NCBI RefSeq assembly: GCF_008831285.2
Contig: NC_045141.1
Coordinates: 15,362,106 to 15,426,105 of the forward strand
Source of the DNA: Nymphaea colorata
Lineage: Eukaryota > Streptophyta > Magnoliopsida > Nymphaeales > Nymphaeaceae
DNA: 64,000 nucleotides
Direction of reading: 5' to 3'
Below are positions 12,601 through 21,830 of this stretch, in pieces. Position 1 is the first letter of the stretch, and every line of letters begins with the position of its first letter. The notes beneath the pieces are model-generated. The model worked only from the letters and a program-made list of their open reading frames with translations, had not been told where the DNA came from and made no database searches. A program made the translations under genes and the position numbers.

Positions 12601-15600
12601 ATATCCACATGCTCATAAAAGAAATGCTTCTTTAGTTGTGGATATTATATTCAATAACGTATTTTGGGAATCATGTGTGAAGCTATTGAAGGTTTGTGTT
12701 CCATTAGTTAAGGTTCTCAGGTTGGCTGACAGCGAGGACAGACCTTCCATAGGGTACTTATATGAGGCTATGGACAAAGCAAAAGAGGCAATTCAAGACA
12801 ACTTAAAGGAAAAGAAAAAGTTATATATGCCCATATGGAAGATTATAGATAAAAGGTGGACTGAACAGCTTCATCAACCTCTTCATGCAGCAACTTATTA
12901 TCTAAATCCTGCAATTAGATTTTCTCCTACATTTAAGAAGGACAAAGAAGTCATGCATGGTTTGTTAGATTGTATTAATGTGTTAGTGGAAGATTCTACA
13001 GAACAAGATGTTGTGCATAATGAGTTGGATCTATATGATAGTTGTTTTCGGAACATGGTAAATACATAAAAATTTTTAATTTACTTTGCATTTGTTACAT
13101 TTGATTCTTTTAAAACTTTCACATTGATTTGTTATATTTTTGTTTAGATTTGTGGTGGAATAGGTATGGGTTTGATTGTCCAAACCTAGCACGTTTTACA
13201 GTCAAAGTCCTCAGTCAGACATGCAGTGCTAGTGGATGCGAAAGGAACTGGAGTGTGTTCCAACATATCCATAGCAAAAAAAGGAATAGGCTCGAACATA
13301 AAAGGTTGAATGACCTTGTCTTTGTTCGATATAATATGAGGTTGAAACAAAGGTAATATAGGCATATAGATTAATTAATGTTTACATTTTTTGTACAATA
13401 TATTTATATGAAATTATATACTAACAAATTTTCTCTTATTTAATGTAGAGAATTAGAAAAATCATTAGCAAGGAAGCACACATCTTAGTTCGATCCTATC
13501 AGCTTGGAAAATTTTGACGATCTAGAGCCATGGATTGAAGAAGAACCAGCTACAATATTTGATGATGAAGATCTTGAATGCTTCAACCTTGAAGCTGAAG
13601 CAACAGAAGGCTTTGTTGATGAAGGAGAGTCTGCTACTGCTGGTGCTGGTGCTGAATATGTTGGTGAAGATCTTCCAATTCTTGACGATGAAAAAGAAGA
13701 AGAAGATGAAGATGAAGATGATGAAGATTATGAATGATGAATCATGAATGAGAGTCAAGTCAAGAGTGCTTTCATTTTATATGTATCAAAAACTTAAGAG
13801 TTATGAATCTATGGTTGTTGAACACTTGATTGAATGTTTTATCATTTATGACTTTATCACTTTATGGCTTATGGCCTTATGCTTTGTTGAATGATATTGT
13901 ATTATTGTTATGAATTTTGATGTTTATGAATGATGAACGCGTAAGTTTATAGCAATAATAAGTCTATCATTATCTCAAACATGTTTTCTATGAACAATTT
14001 ATTATTTTTAATTTTTTCTGATTTTTTTATGAATTTTCCGAATTTTTTTAATTTTTTTCTGATTTATTAATAATTTTTTAAAAAAATTTACGATACGGTT
14101 ACGATACGGCGTATCTTAAAGCCCGACCGATACGGCTCACGATACGCGTTTTACAACATTGGGGCTGGCACTTGTTCCTGTCAGCTTTTCTACAAGGGAA
14201 GTGAGTTCGGATGTGTTTTTAATAAAGTTGCATGTTCAGACGAGTGGAAAAAGTGAGTTCGGATGTTTTTTAATAAAGTTGCATGTTCAGACGAGTGGAA
14301 TCTGCTTAAGAAACTAAATGTAGGTACCCGAAGGACTGTATGATCATGACCTTGTTTGTATCTTTCTCCTTTGGGTAATGAAAATTAGTTAATAACTTAT
14401 AAGTGCTTCAAATTGAATGCTGGAGAAACACAATGGCCTTAAGTTGTAAAAGAAACAAAGGCCTTTTGTTGCTGTCAGATTAGCTTCCTCCATGTCCTCA
14501 AAAACATGTCCATTTCTAAAATGAATTTGCAAATGTAAAAAGAAATTATGAACCTAATAAGGCATTCTTTACACCTGCACCTAGTAACCAATGTACTGAA
14601 TCAAGATTCCCATAACATTCCATTGGAATCAGCAGAGAAACTTCAAGCATGATATAAACTGCACTGTAGATGACCTTGATTCTTAATAGGTCAATGACCG
14701 ATGTAGAGCAGACGCAAAAATAGCAGCCTGAACTTTTTTGAGATGCTACTAAATGAATAATTTCTTCCAAGCCACACATGCAAATGCAATTTATGTCCAC
14801 TTTGTGAGTCTTATGAAATAAGCATTATTTGTTGTTGAATTACATACGTAAATATCTGTAGTGTGAATTGATACACTATTGGCATGTTTGAACGGCTTGC
14901 TCATGCTATTGGTGAATTTAAACCAGTAGCTTATTCAAATGTTCAATTACTTTATGGTTTATGTACTATAGGATCATGTTTTTGCAAGTTCTAGGTCTTT
15001 GTGATGACTTTTCTTTGTGGTGCTTAAGCAACTTAGGAACTAAAAAAATTCTCTGCTATGCAGCTCAGTGCAAGGGATACAGATCTGCATATTGATATCT
15101 ATGATGAGGTCGGTATTGGAGGTGGTGCTTCTGGGGTTGCAGGAGGGCTTGTGCATCCATACTCCCCTAAAGGTATGAGTTCCTACATTTATCATTGTGA
15201 TTCCGGAATAAAACTGAAATATTGCTTTGTTCTGTACTATTTCACGAATTATACTTGTTTCAGTTTTCTTTGGTTGTATGTTGCAGTCAAACCTTTGTGG
15301 AGAGGAGCTGAATGCTGGGAAGAGGCTATGAAGCTGCTAAGGGTTGCAGAAATTGCAGCGGAATCTCGGACTTCAAGTTGGACCAATGACATTTCTTATG
15401 AAACCATTGATTTTAATGGGCCAATCTTCTGGAGAAGGTTTGCCACTTTTTGAAACTGGACATCTAACCAAAGACGCAGCTCTTCTATATTGACCTTGTA
15501 GGCATTTTGAATGATCATTTGTTTTTGAATCATCCTATCTGTTTAACAAAATATAGTTCCTTTTCTTTAATTTACTAAAAATGTTACTAAACCATGTTCT

Positions 15601-17994
15601 TCCTCAAGCTAAGTTGCACAACCATGTCTTCTCTCCACTTTTGGTGTAGTAATCAAAAGATTAATTTGTTTTCCCCCTGCTCTTGGTCTATATAAGTGGT
15701 GAAAGGCAAGTGAATATAACCTATCAAAGCAATGTTATCATCGAGTAAAGATTGACTCCATGCACTTAATTTACATGCTAAGAGATTTTTCAAAAATTAG
15801 TTGTTTATGTTGTTTCTTATTCTTTTTGGTGCTAAATGTCTTGGTGTGCAGTAATGTGTCGCTGCTTCTAGTTATAGTCATAGTTTCTTCTGTTGCAGGG
15901 GAATCATAAGACCTGCAACCAAAATAAAGAGTCTGGATATAATGACCGAGGTAATAATTTTCTTGGTGAATGGTATAGTAGTTTGCTTTGCTGAATCAAG
16001 CGATACTAATATTAAAAAAGTTCATTTTAAACTGTTAGAATGCTCGGCACCACCTTCAGAGTTGCAAACTTGAAATTGTAACTAATGATTTTGTCAAGAA
16101 GCTGATGCCAGATGTGATTATGCCTTTAAACAAGGCTTTCTACATGCCCCAAGCTGTAAATATCCATCCTATGCGTTATCTTCAGGTGATGTATTTCTCT
16201 CAGCCGTTCTTGTTGTGCAAAATTTTAATCTGTGTGACAGTTTTGAACTCATTACATATCCACAGGCACTCTTTTTTGCATGCCAAGACCTCTCAGGAAA
16301 TTCTGTGGTTTCAGGGAGTCCTTCAAAAGGGATGTGTTTCCATAAGAGACGAATCAAGAATCTCCAAGAGCTTTCAGGTTATTTCCTAGTCGGTTGTATT
16401 ACCATTCTTCTCTCTTTCTATCGTGGTTGATGTGAATAATATGAGGTTAGTCAGGCCAGCTTCTGTATGTTTTATAGCCATTTTCATTTGTACTAGAGCC
16501 AAAACATGTTATGATGCTTGACAACATCAAGTGTTGATTCTCTTCGTACTAAATAAATTCTTTGGCCTAATGTTATAGCTATTCACAGTTTACGTTCTGC
16601 CATATGTACTTTGTGCCCATTTTGGAATCATTAGTTTCTTAGCATGGTTTACGGTCCATGAGTACATTATAAGCTGACCTCCTATCTGTAGATAGTTCTA
16701 GGTCATTCTTCCCCCTTGATGGCATGCCAGCTATCCTCTTCTTCCCCATTCTATTTCTTCTTGATTCTCCTTCCCCTTTTCTCTCACTACTGTCGTAGGT
16801 GTTCCTTTACTAGTGTTAGAACAAGTGATGTCTCTGAGTGCCTGCTGGCTGCTGCTACTAACCAATACTATGAAAACCTGAACAAACTCCACTTGGCCCA
16901 TATTGTTGTTGCTAGCATTTTAGGAGCTAAAAAAAAAGGATTAGCATTGTTTTCTTTCTAAACTTTGCTGTGTGGCTCATTCCTCTTCTTTTTGCTTCTT
17001 TCTTACATGAAATAGACTCTTTCCTTTGTGCTCCCTGGATTTGCTGGAAACCTTTTCTTTGATTCTATAGTAACAAGGTATAGATTTTCAGTAAGGAACA
17101 ACACAAAAATGGTAATGAGATCATGCAAGTTAGAAGTGAGTCGAACGGGATTCCTGCAAAAGATAACAATTTGCTTCTTCCTCTTTCGTGCTTTTGTTTC
17201 TTCCTTTGTTCTTCCTCCCTGCTTGCCTTTTGCTCTCTCTCTCTCTCTCTCTCTCATGCATATGCACATTTACACTTGCAGAGCACTTCTTTCAATACAT
17301 TCATAGAACTGATAGCTGTGTTGCTTCTGCAGATGCATATACTGCGGTTATAATATGTCTTGGTGCAAAATCAGGTCTCTTGCCAGAGTTATCAGGAAAG
17401 CTCCCTCTGAGAATGTGCAGAGGCATTGTCATGAATATGCAGTTGCCTCATGAGTTTAAGTAAGATGCTACTAGAATTTTTTTCAGGTTCAGCAGAAAAT
17501 GGAAGGACTGGAATTATTAACTTCTTGTGCTATCTATTTCTCATAGGGAAGGATATACGGAGAACACCCCTTCAATATTATCAGATGCATGGCTTGCAAT
17601 CCAAGGGCCAAGGGATTTGATTATTGGTTCAACATGGGATTGGAGTTCGGCAGACTACTCATCAGCTGTTTCGGGAGAAGAAGCATCCTCTGCACTTCAG
17701 GATCTTATACCAAAGGCTTCAGCTGTATTGCCTAATATCAGCGAGTGGGTCTTCAGAAATGCAAAAGGGGGCATGAGAGCCATGCCACCCTTGACTGGGC
17801 TCGGATCACTGCCTCTCTTGGGTTGCCTGAATGATCTCGTAGGAGGGAGTCCAAAGTGCAGATACTGGTTTGTAGGGGGATTAGGTGCTAGAGGACTGCT
17901 TTACCATGCTTGGCTTGGAAAATTAATGGCCAAAGCTGTGCTCTCGTGTGATGAAAATCAGTTGCCTCCTGAATTAACTGCATGGAAAAGGTGA
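9677..17994 (+). CDS. FAD-dependent oxidoreductase (DAO fold, MnmC C-terminal-like), probably organellar
   Basis: Eight exons splice in frame: 9677-9886, 15064-15172, 15287-15437, 15899-15950, 16039-16185, 16266-16377, 17333-17459, 17547-17994. They give 451 aa. The first ~50 residues are rich in Ser, Arg and His with almost no acidic residues, as in a transit peptide. The Rossmann motif RYAVLGAGFAGLSVAWHLL follows (GAGFAG at residues 56-61), then DEVGIGGGASGVAGGLVHPY, typical of the DAO superfamily and of the FAD domain of MnmC. IICLGAKSGLLPELSGKLPL and the C-terminal WFVGGLGARGLLYHAW complete the flavin-binding fold. Bacterial MnmC uses this domain to oxidise a carboxymethylaminomethyl group on tRNA wobble uridine. 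Here the methyltransferase half is absent, so the substrate is unknown. I chose the ATG at 9677 because it starts the targeting-like segment; the frame is open upstream to 9560. Intron 1 (5.2 kb) houses a hAT transposon. Confidence 0.9.
10755..10762 (+). repeat. Left 8-bp target-site duplication of the hAT element
   Basis: GGGCTGGC directly precedes the left terminal inverted repeat. The identical octamer follows the right end at 14162-14169. Eight-base duplications are diagnostic of hAT insertions. Confidence 0.92.
10771..10938 (+). repeat. Left subterminal GTATCG/CGATAC array of the hAT element
   Basis: Within 168 bp I count seven GTATCG and six CGATAC hexamers. Many are paired as the palindrome CGTATCGTACGATACG. 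In other hAT elements such as Ac, clustered short subterminal motifs bind transposase, so the same role is inferred here. The inverted pairs could also fold into strong cruciforms or hairpins. Confidence 0.85.
11299..13737 (+). pseudogene. Degenerate hAT transposase (BED zinc finger, DUF659, hAT dimerisation)
   Basis: The first segment, 11299 to about 12420, is open and encodes a BED-type finger (CGFCG, then H-x-H about 20 residues later), an acidic/basic linker and a DUF659 region with IMSDGWTDTRSRTLVNFLVY and FITDNAANYRAAG. At about 12420, after VTHCVNLM, the family sequence breaks. The homologous frame resumes shifted near 12425 (KFIYNHAYVLSLMRKF) and meets a TGA at 12482-12484. It then continues open from 12485 to a donor-like site after 13057. 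The dimerisation exon, 13148-13352 (SASGCERNWSVFQHIHSKKR), is out of phase with the previous exon, suggesting lost coding sequence. A last exon from 13449 has a TAG at 13486-13488 before an acidic tail ending at 13737. At least two frame breaks and two stops make it non-functional. Confidence 0.9.
14091..14148 (+). repeat. Right subterminal CGATAC array of the hAT element
   Basis: Four CGATAC words occur in 58 bp just inside the right inverted repeat. They are mostly in one orientation, mirroring the denser array at the left end. The asymmetry between ends is typical of hAT elements. Confidence 0.8.
14162..14169 (+). repeat. Right 8-bp target-site duplication of the hAT element
   Basis: GGGCTGGC, identical to 10755-10762, directly follows the right terminal inverted repeat. 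Confidence 0.92.
14201..14303 (+). repeat. ~52-bp tandem duplication next to the hAT right end
   Basis: A unit beginning GTGAGTTCGGATG and ending in CAGACGAGTGGAA occurs at about 14201-14252 and again at 14253-14303, with one or two differences. It lies 30 bp outside the hAT target-site duplication, in intron 1 of the FAD gene. Confidence 0.85.
17230..17254 (+). repeat. (CT)n microsatellite
   Basis: A pure CT run of about 12 units lies in intron 6 of the FAD oxidoreductase gene, about 80 bp before exon 7. Confidence 0.9.
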
Positions 17995-19180
17995 TAAATC
18001 TCTGAGTTCTCAAATGCTTCTTCTGATAGACAAGTGCCAAACTTACTGTAATAGCAAAACAGTGGCAACAAAAATGCTCAACCCGCGCATCTGATAGGAT
18101 ACATCTAACCTGAGGTATTTTCATCCGCATGGTTTGTGTGGCGCCTGAAGGAGCGTGCAGTTTGCTACTTTCACAACGAAGCCAGCAGCATGACCAGGAC
18201 GGCCATTTGAGAAGATTCATCGACGTGCATGCCAGACTGATAGTCAAGCACTTCGTAAAAACTCAGCCAGATGTTTGAATGAGAGAGAGAGAGAGAGGAG
18301 CACCATTATTCGATCGGAGGATTGGAAAACACCATCATTGTTGTGCTGATGTAGAGGCTGCAAAATGCTCGTGCCTGTGTAATGATGTCAAAAAGCAATG
18401 GTGGTCATGTTAACCATGACTCCATATACCAGATGCTCATAGACGTCTTTTTTTGACCTTTAAAACTTCGTTTTGCTGGTTTCTTCATATTTAATTTTCG
18501 GAGATAGGCCAAATGGAATGACTAGGGCCTTTATGGAACTATTCCAGCAGAGCTGCACGTCTAGAGGTGTTCATGTCAAACCAGTGTCTATTAAACCATA
18601 TGACCTCTACATCCTGAATACTTGATGTAGAGAATGCTAGTCAGGTCATTGACCAACATCTCACCTGCTAATTGCAATTGTGACATCTATGAACATCTAG
18701 AGCCAAGCAAAATGCACTTAAACATTAATTTAAATCTCAAAATGGAAAATGTTGAATCAGTTGTTCCACAGACTAGCCGGGACAAATTCAAAATTGTTGG
18801 AATGCCAACTTCTTGCTAAATCCCCAGAACCAGGAAAGGAAATTCTTTAGCAAATAGAAGAAGGCTATTCCAACAAGAAACTTTACCGCCATCCTTAAAT
18901 GAATATACGAGCGTAAGTTCTCTCTCATTGCTAAAGAATGCTTTAAATGACCGACAGAAGGTTTACACTTCTCTAATAACTCAGCAGTCCGTGTACACTC
19001 CCTTCCAATCGCAGCACAGTAATATCTTGTGAGTATCATGCATAATTATGGCCAATTAAGCAAATTATATCAATTCAAAATTATACTGGTAGTTCAATTC
19101 AACATCATAGTCGACGGCTTCCTCAATTCATAGTCCCGCAGATAGGTAACCGAAATATTGAGATGTTCAGAAGAACAACA
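17995..19180. other. 3' flank of the FAD oxidoreductase gene
   Basis: This probably includes the 3' UTR just after the stop at 17992-17994. A short GA run lies near 18280-18297. No coding sequence is recognised on either strand. The region separates two convergent genes, the next real exon being the minus-strand stop exon of WDR76 at 21831. Confidence 0.4.
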
Positions 19181-19184
19181 TCGA

Positions 19185-19284
19185 ATCAGTCTTCAACTGC
19201 AGCAGAACAGCATCATAGGAGAAATCCACTGCCTGCTCCATGTAACCAATGGAAAAACATGAAGCATCCCTTCCCCATATACCT
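19185..19284 (-). pseudogene. Decayed second copy of WDR76 exon 5
   Basis: Read on the minus strand, a splice-acceptor-like CATAG at 19285-19289 is followed by codons for GIWGRDASCFSIGYMEQAVDF. This matches the true WDR76 last exon AIWGWDDSYLFIGNTKRAVDV at 22041 and below. Intron sequence to the right is also similar: GACATGAAAGCG and CCAATGACAGAACC against GACATGGAAAAG and CAAATGACAGAAAA. This shows DNA-level duplication. The similarity fades after about 100 bp and the WD40 C-terminus is not preserved, so this is a relic. Confidence 0.75.
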
Positions 19285-20289
19285 CTATGACAGATAGTGA
19301 AATCGAAGCATGTAAGACATGAAAGCGAAACCAGCCAATGACAGAACCGAAGGCACAGGGTAAAATTTAGTGCAATCAAAGTATGAAAGTTGAATACGGT
19401 AGGAGGGAGATGAGGAAATGCAAGATCTTTGTTCAAAGATCTAAGATGCGCTCATGCTCTATTGGCCTTTTTCTTACATAATGTTATTAAAATCGGTTTC
19501 CGAATCAAATTGTTAGGCTAGAGAATTCAGTGAATCGGCTGAAACAAATCGGAATTGAAGTCACTTGTAAATCGGATTCATTAAAGCCATAATTTCAAAT
19601 ACACAACAGAAAGAAGGAAAAAGAGAAAATTGCAGGAAAATTCAAGAAAATATACAAACAACTGAAAACAGACATTTGAAGTTCAGTAAGTGAAAAAAAG
19701 GTTTTTAATAAATCGACATACGCCAGGCGCCCGCAACCCGCTTGAAGAAACTTTAAACATAAAAAGCTAAGTGGAAATATGAAGCTTCAATGGCCGATTC
19801 ACAGTGCATCAGCCAATTTTTGAACACTCTCCCAGCATGAGAATTACTGAATTGCTGCCGTTTCGTTCGTGTTGGCCGATCAGGCTGAACTTAACAGCAC
19901 TGACTTTTTCCGATGGAGTTACAATTTGGAGCTGCATGTGTCTTTGACAATTATTGCACAAATGATGAACTCAATCAGCAATAACTACAATAATAAAAAA
20001 TATAGTGAATATTTTGATACTTGTTATTTGCTATTATATTTTGAAATAAAACGAGATAAAACCAAAGAACGTGGCAGCCTGAGGACTTCGTATACTTCGA
20101 AAACGTTGCTTTTTTCACAATATAAATAGTTGAAACCATTTTGTTGGAACTTTCATGCTAATCATTCCCTTATTTCCCCTTCTACATATTTTACTGCTTT
20201 CTATCAGCAGTAACGGTGGAGGAAAACATAACAAGTCGTAAGTTAATATTGCAAATCTTTGAAACAGAGTAATCGATTCTAATGGTTCA

Positions 20290-20400
20290 TACCTGAAGAA
20301 GAAATTCTACCCCGAAAGTCTCACCAATATGACTAATACATTTTAATTTCCCAGAATCAGTACCCGGCAACAACCCACCTAGATTCTGACTTCTGAGAGA
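20290..20400 (-). pseudogene. Decayed second copy of WDR76 exon 4
   Basis: On the minus strand this stretch parallels the real exon 4 (23057-22959). It shares GGGTTGTTGC, a GGTACTGAT/GGCACTGAT block, a GGGAAATTAAAATGT-like block and the donor region CTTCAGGTATGAACCAT. Internal differences, including several apparent indels, disrupt the reading frame. It lies in the same order and orientation relative to the exon 5 relic as in the true gene, about 2.7 kb away. The two therefore came from one segmental duplication. Confidence 0.75.
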
Positions 20401-21830
20401 TGCATTAGTTACCGAAGCGAATAAACTGACCAATCAACTGCGCTCTTTATAACAAGGCAAGAGCAGGTTTCCTCGAAGAAAGGCTGAGCACTTGACAGTT
20501 GACTCGTGAAAAAGTGGCCTGCAAGATCCGTGCGCAATTGCCCCTACTGATATTTTCACGAAATATTACAAAAATTTCTTGCTAGACCGTGACTCAGGCA
20601 ACTGGATCAACCAGGAAGAGTGACGACTGAATGGCGTGAAGTCTGGCTGCCCCATGTATTAAAACAACTTTCGGGAACGATTGGCTGGAAAAGTTGGCAA
20701 TGAAAGTAGAAAAGCAACAATTGAGCACCTCCAAATTTGGAAAGTAAAGCCACCAAAAAATTAAACGAGAAATTATAAAAAAGCGCTTAAAATTTAACCT
20801 TGTGTAAGTTTATAGGCAATTTTCTAACACCCATTTTTGTTTACAACCTTTAGATTAAGTATATTAATGAATCTTTAATTACCCATAAATAAGTGGAACA
20901 TTTGGGCCTCTCTCTCTCTCTCTTCGGAATGCTTTACTGTTGTTCCCATGCAACGGAAACAGTGGTGATCAGTGATCATCTCATAAGTAAACAGCGCATA
21001 TGAGAGAGTGTGGCTCTGGCTCTTAATTACGTCAGCGTATTCCCTCTACCACGATCTTTTTGGGTATGCTGCAGTTATGGCACTTTTCTTTTCTTGAAGT
21101 TTTGGGTCAACTCATTTTCCAACACGATGGTGAAATCAATCTCATGTTCATGGGCACCAAGAATTCATCTGTTCCAAGCAAGAACTGGAAAGCTCAACTG
21201 AAAACAGGAGCTGCCAAACAATAAAGAGCATAAAAGCTAAGCTTCAATGCTTTAGTTTTAAACACCCATTTGAGAATTATTTTACTGACAGAGTTTTAAG
21301 TAAATTCTATAACATTAATTTGGGTACGTCTTTGCATTTTTTTAAAAATAAAATTTGTTACCTTGAGCCGGTTATCAGGTAGTTTTCTGTTTTTAAGTAA
21401 TAACGGTTAAATAACTTGAACTAAATAAGGGATGAATAAGAAGTAAATATCAGCCTGCACCCAACGAGAAATAAATATCAGCCTGAACCATATGCGCCAC
21501 AGTACAGATGCTGCAGCTTTTTTCGGTGTGTCGGCGAGACATGGACCAGTAGTCTCAAGTTCAGCAATTTAAGGAGCCTAAACCAAGAGCTTCATCAGAA
21601 AGCATGGCCTGATCGAGAGATACCATTCCAGAATTCACTAGACGGCCATAATATCATTTATACACTTGCTCAGAAACCATTGGAGGATTACCTGCAGTAG
21701 TTTACAGTTTACACAGCTTCAGCTAGACCTAACATCAAAGAAAGCCTATGAGCTAACACATGCTTACTAACTCACTACCCGCACTCATTCAATGACAGAA
21801 TGATGGTTAAGTAGCAGCGTGGTGGCTTTC
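20401..21830. other. Intergenic DNA between WDR76 and its decayed copy
   Basis: No recognisable gene is present. A short CT run lies at about 20909-20923. The part just left of 21831 presumably contains the WDR76 3' UTR. Short open frames, for example 21010-21201, carry no motifs. Confidence 0.4.

Larger units (their letters stand above)
10763..14161 (+). mobile_element. hAT-superfamily DNA transposon, full length but inactivated (3.4 kb)
   Basis: The element starts with CAATGTTGTA and ends with the exact reverse complement TACAACATTG, giving a 10-bp terminal inverted repeat that fits the YARNG start of hAT ends. It is bounded by perfect 8-bp duplications (GGGCTGGC). The body carries a degenerate transposase with an N-terminal BED-type zinc finger, a DUF659 catalytic region and a C-terminal hAT dimerisation region. 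Both subterminal regions are packed with GTATCG/CGATAC words, probably transposase-binding sites. It lies in intron 1 of the FAD oxidoreductase gene in the same orientation. The intact duplication and inverted repeats suggest a fairly young insertion, yet the transposase is broken, so movement would need a relative to supply the enzyme. Confidence 0.93.

Noticed and set aside
13522..13758. Phe/Ile-rich minus-strand frame
   Set aside because: Antisense of the acidic, GAA/GAT-rich transposase tail.
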